A stretch of 64,000 nucleotides of DNA from assembly GCA_021186555.1 (NCBI GenBank), contig JAJKFL010000008.1:16733936-16797935 (forward strand). Direction: 5' to 3'. Every line of letters begins with the position of its first letter. Position 1 is the first letter of the stretch. Below, in pieces: positions 24,263 to 35,404 of this stretch. The notes beneath the pieces were generated by a model. That model was not told where the DNA came from. It did no database searches and saw only the letters and a list, made by a program, of their open reading frames with translations. Both the position numbers and the translations under genes were made by a program. Source of the DNA: Reticulitermes speratus (Eukaryota; Arthropoda; Insecta; Blattodea; Rhinotermitidae).

Positions 24263-24560
24263 TTTGGGGGGGGGGGGGGAGAAGGGCCCCGCAGCAGAAG
24301 CTACGGACGCACCGCAACCTTAAGGCTTATTGTGCAACCCTGTGATGAAGATGAAGAGAAAGATGATCAGTTTTTTCATTTTTCCAAATAATGGAGCACC
24401 GGTGGAATGAAATTGACAAGGGAAAACGGAAATACTCGGGGGGAAACCTGTCCCAGTGCCACTTTGTCCACCACAAATCTCACATGGATTGACCCGGGAT
24501 CGAACCCGATCCTCCACGGTGGGAGGCCGGCGACTAATCTCCTTGGCCATGGCACGGCCT
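24263..24560 (-). mobile_element. tRNA-derived SINE (family 1), near full length, nested in LINE tail
   Basis: Read on the minus strand from 24559: GGCCGTGCCATGGCCAAGGA gives an A-box-like TGGCCAAGG region, and GGTTCGATCCC (complement of 24497-24507) is a near-consensus B-box. The body then follows through a GTGGACAAAGTGGCACTGGG word, the central CCCGAGTATTTCC block, and a GC-rich 3' end (plus GGGCCCCGCAGCAG). A 14-G run (24266-24279) abuts the 3' end. Both flanks are TTAG/GTTA repeats of the LINE tail, so any target duplication is hidden in them. An internal RNA polymerase III promoter is the expected regulator. Confidence 0.85.
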
Positions 24561-24595
24561 AGTTAGTTAGTTAGTTGGTTAGTTAGTGTATTTCA
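24561..24595 (+). repeat. GTTA repeat tail, resumed LINE tail
   Basis: Tandem GTTA units right after the SINE head match the GGAGTTAGTTATTTAGTTA sequence that precedes the SINE at 24242. The simplest reading is one LINE tail split by insertion. Confidence 0.65.
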
Positions 24596-25561
24596 GTACA
24601 CAAAACTACAGATATCTTTTCAATCTTAATGTTTCCAATTACACCTCTTTCCTAAGTTTATCTTGACACACACGAAACATAGCCGACCTTGAACACAGCA
24701 TTTCACCATTCCAACAGTAACGACGCTGGATTGAAGACGCCTGTTCAATTGCTAACCAGAGTCTGCTTCCAGCCAGTAGATAGAGATATTGTACAACAAA
24801 TTAACGAAGTGGTCCTTCCTTGAATTGGAAGAAGTCCTTTTTTTTATAGTCGCGTTTTTATTCATAATAAACTTTCTTGTCTCGCGGTCGACCGGTTTCT
24901 ACTTTTATTTAATGTCAGGAGGCGACGGTTTCGATACAATTCCGAATTTACTGATTCAGGTTTCTAACGATTTTTGTTTTCTCCAGGTTTATGCAGGGCT
25001 AATACCACAAATTAAGCTTCCATGTCCTGTCGAATTCATTGATCATCACCAAGATCAAAGCGATATAATCTGATGCTTTGGGAGTGTCGTTGAATAAACC
25101 ACACTCAAATAAATTCCAGTTCTCTTTCCTTATTATGCACAGAAATTTGCAAAGTTATTCGAAGCTTTAGATTTCTTCCCGCCATCTGTTACGTGTTTTC
25201 TCTACGTCTTATTTCCTTTCATTCTCTACGTATGAAAGGGATTTGGTATTCAGTCTCTATGCACCCTATCTCGATGCTTCCATTTCATTTGGCAATCCTC
25301 CACGTCATCACTCTCAAGATTCTTCTTGTGTCTTCACTTTGTAATATGTTAGATATCGAGGCAATCTAACATTTTCTACCTCAGTGTTAGCTTTCCCTTC
25401 CTTTGTTTTGTTCAAAAATTTAACTTCAAACAGCTTTTAGTTTACATTTTCGTTTTATTGATCAAATTTCTCGTTGTTTTAGGCATAAAACTATTAACTT
25501 GGACTTATATATTTATAAATTATTTTATTAAACTCTAGTGAATTATGGTTTAATCACACGA
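24596..25561. other. Non-coding DNA, nothing identified
   Basis: No gene or element recognised. The open frame 24789-25073 (plus) begins in a T-rich hydrophobic stretch without a known domain. Confidence 0.5.
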
Positions 25562-26298
25562 GTTTATGTCAGGTCCAGTAGTACACGTAAGCAGGCAGAT
25601 AAGTTTATGTCAGGTACAGTAATACACGTAAGCAGGCAGAAAAGTTTTTGTCAGGTCAGTAATACACGTAAGCAGGCAGATAAGTTTATGTCAGGTTTAG
25701 TAATACACGTAAGCAGGCAGATAATTTTATGTCAGGTCCAGTAATACACGTAAGCAGGCAGATAAGTTTAAGACAGGTCCAGTAATACACGTAAGCAGGC
25801 AGATAAGTTTAAGTCAGGTCCAGTAATACACGCAAGCAGGCAGATAAGTTTATGTCAGGTCCAGTAATACACGTAAGCAGGCAGATAAGTTTATGTCAGG
25901 TCCAGTAATACACGCAAGCAGGCAGATAAGTTTATGTCAGGTCCAATAATACACGCAAGCAGGCAGATAAGTTTATGTCAGGTCCAGTAATACACGTAAG
26001 CAGGCAGATAAGTTTATGTCAGGTCCAGTAATACACGCAAGCAGGCAGATAAGTTTATGTCAGGTCCAGTAATACACGCAAGCAGACAGATAAGTTTATG
26101 TCAGGTCCAGTAATACACGTAAACAGGCAGATAAGTTTATGTCAGGTCCAGTAATACACGTAAGCAGGCAGATAAGTTTATGTCAGGTCCAGTAATACAC
26201 GTAAGCAGGCAGATAAGTTTATGTCAGGTCCAGTAATACACGTAAGCAGGCAGATAAGTTTATGTCAGGTCCAGTAATACACGCAAGCAGGCAGATAA
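25562..26298. repeat. Tandem array, 41-bp unit, 18 copies
   Basis: The unit contains GTTTATGTCAGGTCCAGTAA, then TACACG, T or C, AAGCAGGCAGATAA. The 737-bp length equals 18 units. Most units are nearly identical. The first four carry more substitutions (for example GTCAGGTACAG, GTCAGGTTTAG), as expected at an array edge. The CGTAAG/CGCAAG variant is spread through units 7-13 and at the end, which suggests repeated local duplication. No spacers differ between units, so it is not CRISPR-like. Confidence 0.97.
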
Positions 26299-26507
26299 GC
26301 ATTGAAGGCCCATTTGTCTCTTCTGTGAAAAGTGTCGCATATAACCGTAAGTTGATAGTACGATTATATAATACTTTGGTTGTGTAGTATGACAAGTTGC
26401 TCTTTGTCTGGAATATTTCACATCATTGATGTTAAAAGTTAGTTCCCTTAGCATTTATATGAAATCAGGGATACACTAAGTTCAGTCTTCGTATAATGAA
26501 GATTCTG

Positions 26508-26796
26508 TTCTTGTAGAATGTGACGCTGTTTCGATGGGCAAATATTTCCTGGCGTTTCGAGGGAAATTATTTCCTTCTTGTTCAGGGTTTAACCGTCCAA
26601 GAAGAATAGCCGTACTGAAAGATTAAGGCGTATTATCATGTATAAATGTGGGCGGAGGATGTACCCGGACTTATATACCTTCATCTTTCTGCACGGCTAT
26701 TTTTGTTGGACGGTTAGATCTTGAAAATGAAGACAAGGCGTTCCTTTGGAATGTCGGGTAATATCGACACAGCGTCGCATTCTAGACGACAAGAAC
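26508..26796. mobile_element. Inverted-repeat element, about 105-bp arms
   Basis: The left arm (26508-26615) starts TTCTTGTAGAATGTGACGCT and ends AACCGTCCAAGAAGAATAGC. The right arm (26692-26796) contains the inverse, GCTATTTTTGTTGGACGGTT, and ends AGCGTCGCATTCTAGACGAC with AAGAA. The loop of about 75 bp is not coding. No target duplication was certain. It is probably a non-autonomous fold-back transposon, unrelated by sequence to the one at 2551. Confidence 0.75.
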
Positions 26797-27996
26797 TTTC
26801 AACAACACCGCTGTGAGAACGTCAAATAACTGTAAGTTATATAATGTTGTGTTGTGTCGCGTATCTCTAGGTATGATCATTCACTGTCATGGCCCTTGCG
26901 CCCGTTGCAAGTGTGAAGGAAGGAATTTGAAATTCACAGGAGAGTACGGTAACGCGAATTTACATTTTCTCCGCTATGACCTTTTGATAATGAAGATGAC
27001 TACTGGCTGCAAAGGGAAACTACCAGCATAACGTGGGGACAAGACCTAAATGGGGTCACATTCACAATGTTTTATTTGCTTTGTCAGAGCTCAGACAAAG
27101 AAAAATTATGCGCAATATCCGGCTGGCATTGAATTAACACGTCTTGTATGTGGAAAACCACGAAAGTAAATATAATTTGCCCTTCACACATATTATTTTA
27201 ACTTCTCTGTAAAGCTAGCTGAAGATAAATTAATAGCACTTTCTTTGTCCACATCAGGTTAAAATAAATAGAAGCACGAATGGTTTAATTCGCTTCTTCA
27301 AACAATTATAATGATGGCTGCTGTGGTGGTTGACCGTTTGTCACTCCAGCTCAGAAAAACCTTGTCCCGCAGTATGGAGAGTTGCGCACAAAAGGTAATT
27401 TTGCACTGGTATTACATTATTTACAGAAGTATACATATAAATAACCAAATAAATTTCGGATACAGAATAGGACATTGCCGTTAAAAACATTGGTTTTAAA
27501 ATTCGCAGTATCGACAAAACAATAATATCAGTTTTAGAGTGGGCAATATAGATGGCCATATCTAGATTTCTGTTACTTCAAAAAGTAACTTTTTTCCTCT
27601 AGGACACGTTGTTACTGTTTCCTTGAATTCTTATATTTCCTTCACAGAATTGTTTAACCGAATTATGTGACGATAACTTTAATCAGTAATTTCCATTAGA
27701 TCTCATCATTGCCTAAACCACAGGCAAGAGTATTGCGTCACCTGTAATAAAGAACGTGTGCCGTCCATTTCGTATTCTTGGTTTGACCAGCCTAATGCCA
27801 TTTGTTGAAGGGTATACACTGTAAAGCTTCTGAATATGCAGTTCCCCACACCTCCTTTTAATTCCTGGGACGTAGCTCAAAATATTTTCTTCAGAAATTT
27901 ATTCTGGAGAAACATCTGTATTGGTACGGTACGTAACGCCGATACCAAGTTTATGCTTAGAGAAATTAAAGTGCAATTTTAAAGTGTAATCTATAA
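26797..27996. other. Non-coding DNA, nothing identified
   Basis: Small open frames at 26813-27031 (plus) and 27341-27559 (minus) lack any recognised domain. No repeats were identified. Confidence 0.5.
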
Positions 27997-28060
27997 CAGT
28001 GGTTCCCAAAGTGTGGTCCGCGGATCCCAAGGGATCCGCGACCAGTTCCATGCATTTGTG
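27997..28060 (+). mobile_element. hAT-like transposon end (solo)
   Basis: CAGTGGTTCCCAAAGTGTGG followed by TCCGCGGATCCC is close to the terminal consensus of many non-autonomous hAT elements. A small hairpin, GGATCCCAAGGGATCC (28022-28037), follows. I did not find a matching opposite end within a few kilobases, so only one terminus is supported. Confidence 0.55.
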
Positions 28061-29296
28061 AGCTGGCTTCGTACTATGATTATGTTATGGACTCTGGTGA
28101 ATGGGCATAAACATAAAATGCCTTTATATGCTTTTTCTGCGTTTAATTCTAGATAAACGTCACTACTAGCAACTAATAGGACAATGCGTGTGAACGCTGG
28201 ACTGATAATCTGGTTGTCCGAAAAGGTTTTCACTTATTTCCTGCTTTCAAATGATAAGTGTACTGTAAACTGAGTAAATGTATTGATCGTAAGGTAGACG
28301 GAAGCCTGTAGCCTGGTAACTATAACGAATGAGCTATCCCGGCTGTTATATTTACATTGAGCGGTACTCAGTTCGCTTACTCGTGTGTTTTGAGCGGTCA
28401 GAAATTATGCTTTGGAGCTGCCCAAAAATAAAGCTAAAAAATAAGACTCTCGGCTCTACTAGGTTTGTCTGTCCTTATGTAATAACTCCAGAATCGCTGA
28501 ATGAATTGTTATTAAATATTTATACTGCTGAGTTTTTCTACACCTTGTCGACATATTCCAATTTTGATCATAATCAAACAATAGTAATAGAACATACACG
28601 TGAAGACTCGTGTATAAATCGTAATTCACTGAATATATCTGAGGGCAAAACGTGTTTCAAACCGACCTTATAGATGAAAGTGAAAAATAGATTTTCTGTT
28701 TTTTGTCTAATACCTTTATTCTTTGCCTATGTATTACATTTTTCGAGACAAATATACGAAGCGGACGAACCACAACTGTTACGCGCTGCTCGCATTCTGA
28801 CATTTCGTCACGTTCTTCAAGATAGAGAGATAATTCTCCTGGAAATCTGCGCCACTGGCAACGATATGATCGTGTGCGTGTCTTGAGTCTCATAGAAGGC
28901 GGAAAGACAGTGCCGGCAGGATCGTGGAATATCATATACGTGGCTTTAAATTGTCAAGTTTACCCTTTGCGAAGTTATACTGTATGTGTTATTAAACTCG
29001 ATACGCGGGAATAAGTCCCATATATCGACGGCCGGCTGATCTCTCTCGAGATATAATGCTTCCCCTGCAGTTTATTTCTCTATATTTCCTGTCGTCCGTT
29101 TAGTCATATTGTTCACAGGCATACTGTTACTCTTCGCTACCCATAGGGGTTTAGGTCCGGTTGACACAGGCCAGAGTGTGTGCGTGCGCAGTAAACAGTA
29201 AGCAGAAAGGTAAACACCTCAGAACACCGTTATCCCCACCATCCCACGACTTATTTACGTGCCACAGCGTAGGAGAATTGGTAGCCGGAATCAATG
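28061..29296. other. Non-coding DNA, possible degraded coding remnant
   Basis: The open frame 28329-28673 (plus, 114 codons) and the opposed frames 28657-28935 (minus) and 28674-28886 (plus) are the least repeat-like open frames in this part. I recognise no domain, no start context and no exon partner. They could be chance or an unrecognised element. Confidence 0.35.
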
Positions 29297-29634
29297 CTGT
29301 ATAGAGGTGGTTCCCAATCAGGGTTTCGCCATGGTTGGGGATTATGCAAGAAATAGTGGAATAAATAGCCTACATAAAAATTTTGATATTTTGAAATACA
29401 GCGAAAACTTGCAACTATTCCTCCAAGGGGAAGAAAAATACTAGTTTTTTTTCTTACGATGTAATCTGGCTTTATATAACAACTTTTTACAGATAAGTTT
29501 TCTTGACAGTAACTTAGCAGTAACTGAATTGCCCTCTCCGCTATCAACTTTCTCTGGCCTGTAAACGTTTCCATAGGCGGGGAGGGGGGGGAGGTTCCTT
29601 CATTGAAGGAAGGTCGGGAAACACTGTTGTACAG
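29297..29634. mobile_element. hAT-like MITE, 322 bp, with imperfect 8-bp target duplication
   Basis: The left end AGGTGGTTCCCAATC (29305) and the right end, read inward as CAGTGTTTCCCGACC (complement of 29612-29626), are imperfect inverted repeats of the hAT type. Flanking octamers CTGTATAG (29297-29304) and TTGTACAG (29627-29634) agree at 6 of 8 positions, as expected for an old 8-bp duplication. The interior encodes no transposase. Confidence 0.5.
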
Positions 29635-30351
29635 ATTACAGTAACTGTCAGGTTTCATCAAATGACCCGCTCAAGAAATTGGAATAGAGTGAAAACATTA
29701 TTTATTATATGATCCAGTCACAATTTTCTGTTACCAAAGTAAAATTTCTAACCAGGGTAGTTTTGATGTCGTACTGTCAATATTTTTGCTAAATATAAGA
29801 AGTAATTTGTCAGTTTCTCACTTTACACCTGTTTCTTCTGAACATAATCCAATATTGTAGGAACCATTTCGCAGTAAAAATAAAATTATGTTCGTAAGGG
29901 ACAAAACTTTTTTTTTCTTTTCAGCAAACTATTTTTGTAATATGTCTCCTTGCCGATTACTGTCAGTGGAAACGTAATTGTGTGAGAACGCGTAACCAAT
30001 CCCAGTTGTTCAAAAGAAGAGAGTGGTCGTGGAAAGGGTGGTTCTAAATCTTATAACTCTTGTTGCAATGTTCTTTTGGGGGGTGTTTCTGACATCCAAC
30101 CACTTCAGTATAAAGAATTCCTCAGATTTATTCTCAGTCGTGCATTATACGTCTCTGTTATAATAAAACCACGTTTCAAGGGCCACATATATACTTCCTC
30201 CGCTCATAAAACTCCCCTCCCCTCTTTTCAGTTCTGTACCTCCTATAATGTTAACATAAAAAATGGCGAGGACATTATAGTCACATTTACGTTAAGCATT
30301 GTGAGTTTCTATGCCGAAGTGAAGGTTTCGTATTCTTAATTTAATTTCTAG
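29635..30351. other. Non-coding DNA, nothing identified
   Basis: AT-rich sequence with no recognised gene or repeat. Confidence 0.5.
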
Positions 30352-30680
30352 ACTATAAGACACCTCGTAGCATGTGGAACGTATAGGAGAGAGGAGATGT
30401 GCATACAGAGTTTTGGTGGGGAAACCTGAGAGAAGAAACCACTTGGAAGACCTAGTCGTAGATGGGAGGATAGTATTAAAATGGATCTCCAAGAAGTAGA
30501 ATGGGAGGACGTCGACTGGATTGATCTAGCTCAGGATAGGAATAAATGGCGTGCTGTTGTGAACCCGAAAATGAAATTTCGGGCTCCGTTATTTACGGGG
30601 AATTTCTTGACTAGCTGAGGAACTCTTAACTTCCGAAGAAGGACTCGTCTGCATGGAGTTAGTTTATTTGTTTGTTTCTT
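30352..30680 (+). mobile_element. LINE 3' end (copy C)
   Basis: The blocks are in family order: AGCATGTGGAACGTATAGGA, GGTGGGGAAACCTGAGAGAA, TTGGAAGACCTAGTCGTAGA with TGGGAGGAT, AAAATGGATCTCCAAGAAGT, GACTGGATTGATCTAGCTCA with GGATAGG, CGGGGAATTTCTTGACTAGC, and CTGCATGGAGTTAGTTT at the end. The coding frame has a frameshift near the start and the retrotransposon is strongly 5'-truncated. It is followed within about 15 bases by a SINE in the same orientation. Confidence 0.8.
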
Positions 30681-30691
30681 AAAGATTTCTC

Positions 30692-30935
30692 TGTTACAAG
30701 ACGCCAGGATCAGGCGGTTAGTCGCCGACTTCTTACGTGGACTCCTGGGTTCGATTCCAGGTCAGTCAGTGTGGAATATGTTATGAATAAATTGACACTG
30801 GTATAGGTCTTCCTCCGAGTATTTCGGTCTTCGCCAGTCGGTGTCATTTTATTCATCTGTCACCGAGGCTGCTTAATATTAGCGATTGACAGCGTCGTTA
30901 AATAAAAACTCCCTCTCTCTTTCTCTCTCGGTCAC
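30692..30935 (+). mobile_element. tRNA-derived SINE related to family 1
   Basis: The head shows an A-box-like GGATCAGGCGGTTAGTCGCC and a B-box GGTTCGATTCC (30749-30759). The central block CTTCCTCCGAGTATTTCGGT and the word CAGTCGGTGTCATTTTATTC parallel family 1. The 3' half differs from family 1 (GAGGCTGCTTAATATTAGCG, CAGCGTCGTTAAATAAAA) and resembles the LTR-free tails of other insect SINEs, so this may be a separate subfamily sharing the central domain. It ends in a CTCT-rich tail at 30911-30935. Confidence 0.8.
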
Positions 30936-33024
30936 TCTTAATTGTTATATCTCATGGAGTAACGACAGTGAAGCACTAACCCCTTGCGAATAGTCCTTCT
31001 TGAGAGCCTGTTAGTCACTTAGCTAACCACAACCGTACTAACATTGTATGTAACCACTTGTTTATTGTCTTTTTCGCAAGAGCTTGACACTGGTCCCTAT
31101 CCTAAGCGAGATTAATACAATTCACACATAATCCATCTTACTACTTTAGTTAGAGGAATGCTGTCTTTTCGTTCATATCTGATCTGATTACAGACCTCTA
31201 GTAGGAATAAAGTAGACACAACCTGCCTGATAACTTACCGAGAGTTGACAATCTCCACCTCCGTACCATTTTTATCTATTTGCCAGTCCCAGTTTTAATA
31301 AAACTGAAACTAATCTTGTGAATATAATAACACAATAAGAAATACGAACACAATTCTGTAAGCAGTATTTATTCAGTGCACGATCTATTTGGAATTAATG
31401 TATATTTACATATACCGCGTTACGTAAATTGTTTTGTTTTGTTATGTGGCTGACGAACATATTTCGTGAATCAAAGTAAGCCTAGTATCACATGACATGT
31501 CCGTCAGAATTTAATAAAGATGTAAGTGCAACATGTCGTGTACAATTTTTACAACGAAAATTCTTTAAAAAAATATGCTTGTTCTTTTGCAAACGACAAT
31601 ATCTGGTCAATACCGGCACTCCGTTTGAGGATTTGGCTGTGTCATCAGGGACAATGTCACGACAACAAAGAGTTTAACTGCCAATCAATTTCAGTATGTA
31701 AGAATTCTGTTCAGATTACCGGTATATATTTCCAGACAAAGTCCACTTCACTTTATTGCACCTGCATTGTTATGAATAGTGGATGGATTTTGTACTTCTT
31801 GCGCTTTGAATTAAAATGTGGACTGAAGAATATTCCCCGTCATTTTTTAGAGCTTTCCTGTTCAGCAGACTAATAATTGTCCTACTAAAAAGGGTAGGCC
31901 TATGAACTGCCATTATTGCAGTGGAAACCCGTAATGTAGTCCATCCTTTATGCACGATCCTTTCTACTTCCCATCTGCTCTTGGTCTCCTGTGTTTTATA
32001 TAGGAGAGGGACCTGAGCATAAATTGTCGTTATTAGCTTGTTTATCATGGCGCAGGCGGCATCACGTGACAATGTATGGCGTTGTAGTACCAGGCCATAT
32101 TTCAGTCTCATTATTGATCTCAGTTAATGGGAAGCCATATTGACCAGAGTGGGTGCCAAATTTAAAAGTATGTTTTCATCAACCTACACTGCATGTAGCG
32201 TGTATTCTTTATGTAACGAGATTCGTCAATATTGGGATTGAATGACCAACATGGCGACTCTGCGCTACTGGAAACGTTCTATGTTTGGGTACCGAAGTAG
32301 TAATTGTTATAATTGGTTCTCGTACTTTTTGGTTTATTTGAAATCGATTGAAATCATATTTTCCTGCTTGTACAATATCAAGCGGAAGTTTTGGAAATGG
32401 TTGTGTATGGGGTGGAGCTACGGTGAGGGAAATTAGTTTCGGCCATTGTTCGGCAGTTGTTTATACTACCTGATGTTGACGGGAGTGTAGTACAGTCGTA
32501 GCCGAATATAACCGGAGAAGTATGAGAATACAAATATTGATCTCCACCACAGGATCCGAATTTTAATTAAGTATTTCCTAGTAGTTTGAATGTACTGAAA
32601 GAATTGCGGATGGAGACTCACAACAGAGTATAATGACGATAAATGCACTTGTATATTGGTTACCGGCGGGGTGGCTGTTTGGCTACTGGCTACTGGCTAC
32701 CGGCCTCGTATAGTCAGTAACGTATAACATGTATTCGTTGTTACGGACGAGGCACACCGCATGTTAGACATACTCCATTTTTATAATAGCCTAATTGTCC
32801 AAATTAAGAAACAAAATAAACAGCTTAACAAATGACACTGGTAGAAGAATTGAAGTTTCAGGACCTCCTGTACCAAAACCTGCAACAGGATATATTCGCG
32901 AACCTCTTTTGTCCAACTCCTATTCCAATAACCTATCTAAAATCCTTCTTAATACCATTATCCCATCTCCTTCTCGATTTTCCAAGTAAACGTTTTCCAA
33001 GAGGCTTTTGTTATCACAATACAG
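30936..33024. other. Non-coding DNA, nothing identified
   Basis: Overlapping frames at 31492-31873 (plus) and 31770-32111 (minus) show no domain. A short run of GGCTACTGGCTACTGGCTAC at 32680-32701 is a minor tandem repeat. Confidence 0.5.
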
Positions 33025-33270
33025 TGTGCTTGGGAGCGACTAGCTACGGTCTTTACGGTCCGGGGCTCGAATTTCGGGAGGGGGAGAGATTTTCTCTTCT
33101 CCAGAACAGTCCAGGCCGGCCCTGGGACCCACCCAACGTCCTCTTCATTGGGTACTGGGGCTGTTTCCCGGGGTTAGATGATTACTATATTCAGAGAGTG
33201 CGTGTAAATGAGTACCTGTTCCTCAGTGGATACCCCCACGTGCTTGTAGACATGCATCTGCACACCTTAT
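33025..33270 (+). mobile_element. SINE family 2, 5'-worn copy
   Basis: GAGCGACTAGCTACGGTC leads into a B-box-like GGGGCTCGAATTTC, then GAGATTTTCTCTTCTCCAGA, AGGCCGGCCCTGGGACCCAC with CCAACG, and CTGTTTCCCGGGGTTAGATG. These are the diagnostic family-2 words. The A-box is missing. A 170-codon open frame (32832-33344) spans this copy and is not a gene. Confidence 0.75.
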
Positions 33271-34900
33271 CTTCTTTGAAATATCTAATAATAAGAATGA
33301 GGCTACTTTTGGCGCAGTGCCTAATAATTTACGTACGAACTTAAAACGTTGCATATTCTCTGTATTTTAATTCAGTGTTTATTAACCACCAATAAAATAC
33401 ACTTATCAGGTATTTGTAGATAACTGTTATTTTATATCATACATTCTCCAAACTGTGTCAGTTTTAACTGAACCATTATCATGGAGATCAGAATTTTCAG
33501 GGGAATTTAAGCATCCAAAAACTGTACTTGAATATACGTACTTTTATCGATGTACATAATATAAAATGCAAGTTATTATGATATTAGCAAGCCAAGTTCA
33601 ATATTTCACAATTGAAATAATATATATATATAGTTAAAATATTAAAATGTTAAAATCAAGCACTCTTTGTAGTCCTAGTCTGAGATATCGTTGGTGGAGT
33701 GTTGGCAATATTATAATTAAAATGTCTAATTATATGCAGATTACAATATTGTAATTTAAAAGGTTTTACTTTTCAAACGTCTGTACCTTGTAAATTAATC
33801 TTGTTGTAGAATAATGCATGGTCAAGTTGTCCAATCCCGTATATAAATTTGAAGTCAACACAAGCATGTGATTATGAAAAATTGTGACTATAACGACAGT
33901 TATAGAAATGAAAATATTAAAAATAAAAATAAATTATATGGCATGAGAAACGTACTAGTAATGTGTGAAGAAGCATAGGTAAGCAGGTAAAGCGAACGCG
34001 CTCTACTCTACTGAATCGGAGTGATCACTCTAATGAAGGTCAAGTTGTGATTCATACGCATGCGTGTTGCAGTTTTATGTCATAATTTCATATAAGGAGT
34101 TAGGATCTCCAGATATTTGTTCACTTATTAATTATAATTTCCCTGATAATGGTTGAGTTAGAACCGAATTATTTTGGAGAATGTACGATGTAAAGTATTA
34201 GATGTCTACGTTTACCTGCTAAGTGTATTTTGTTGGCGGTTAATGAATATTGAATTTATGTACGCTTTATCGTGGAAAATATGTAGGTTATAAATCCCCG
34301 CTTTTTTCAAAGTTTATAGATGCACGCTAGATGGTGATGGTAATTACAAAGAAATTATAATAATAAGTGGATTGCTGATAATGCTGTACGGTAGAGAAAT
34401 AAAGTAGACATGTCCGCAAAGAGATTACGGACACCCACGTGGATTCCTGTAAGCGGATTATGTTGCTGTAATGGAGTAGTAATATCTGTTATTTTGCTGT
34501 CACGTTATTGAACGTGTCCTCCGAGAGAGATGAGGCTCAAATGTGTGACCATAGGTTATACTTTAGTCTGTTTTATAGATGGAACTGATATCGTCCTTGC
34601 AGCTAAATATATCACAAATGGATAGAGATGTATTGAAAATGACACGAATCCCAACATTTTGCAACAAACAGTAGCATTAAAGTAACGCGGTGAACAGAAA
34701 GAGAATTAAATTTCATTCAACAGAAATACAAACATTTGATGCTTTATAAATTACACAACTACACCACTGACGCTATACTTTATGTAGGCCTACGCGCATT
34801 TTGAACATTTGTAATATTTCAATGCACAGTATATCAACTCATGAACTGCACTACAGCCTTAAACATCTCTTTCAAATAGACACACTTTTTTATTTGACCA
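33271..34900. other. Very AT-rich non-coding DNA
   Basis: Among the most AT-rich parts of the window, with a short TA run at 33620-33633. Few long open frames and no recognised repeat. Confidence 0.55.
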
Positions 34901-35190
34901 TACGCCGATAGCTCAGTCGGTATAGTAACGAGACTCCGGATTGGGCGACCGAGGAATTGTTTTTCGATTACCAGCAGGAGCAAGAGATTTTATCTTCTCC
35001 AGAGCGTCGAGACCGGATCTGGGGCCCACCCAACCTGCTATTCAAAGGGTAACTAGCGCTCTTTCTCCGGGTATAGAGCGGCTGGGGTATGAAGTTGAAA
35101 ACTGACCTCTCCCAAGTGCCGAGATTAAGAATAAGTGGAGCTATACCTCCACTTTCTCACATGCCTTCGTGAAATACACAGAAACAAATA
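34901..35190 (+). mobile_element. SINE family 2, full-length copy with A-box
   Basis: The head CGCCGATAGCTCAGTCGGTA contains a consensus-like A-box, TAGCTCAGTCGG (34909-34920). The B-box region is degraded (TTTTTCGATTACC). Then come the words GAGATTTTATCTTCTCCAGA, GGATCTGGGGCCCACCCAAC and CTCTTTCTCCGGGTATAGAG, and the 3' part GAGCTATACCTCCACTTTCT with CACATGCC. It resembles a tRNA in its first 20 bases only. No acceptor stem closes, so it is a SINE head and not a tRNA gene. Confidence 0.85.
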
Positions 35191-35404
35191 TACTTTTACC
35201 ATGTTGGTTGACCTACAACGGACTAGATCGTCAACGAAATGCAGGCACCAGAAATAAAGTCTGTGTAACTTGAAGTGAAAGCCCTAAATCCAATTGTTCT
35301 TACTCATAAAACCTAGTAAGTCTCTCGTAGATGAAACTAGTATTCACTAGTAAGAACTAGAAATTACTGCAGTTGTTGTTAAACCTGTAATGTAATTTGG
35401 AATC

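Noticed and set aside
25562-26298. CRISPR array
   Set aside because: Units are contiguous without unique spacers, and the DNA is eukaryotic; it is a minisatellite.
32832-33344. 170-codon plus-strand open frame
   Set aside because: It crosses a family-2 SINE copy and unrelated flanks, with no domain.
34901-34975. tRNA gene at a well-formed A-box
   Set aside because: The B-box is degraded and no acceptor or anticodon stem closes; it is the head of a SINE found in several other places.
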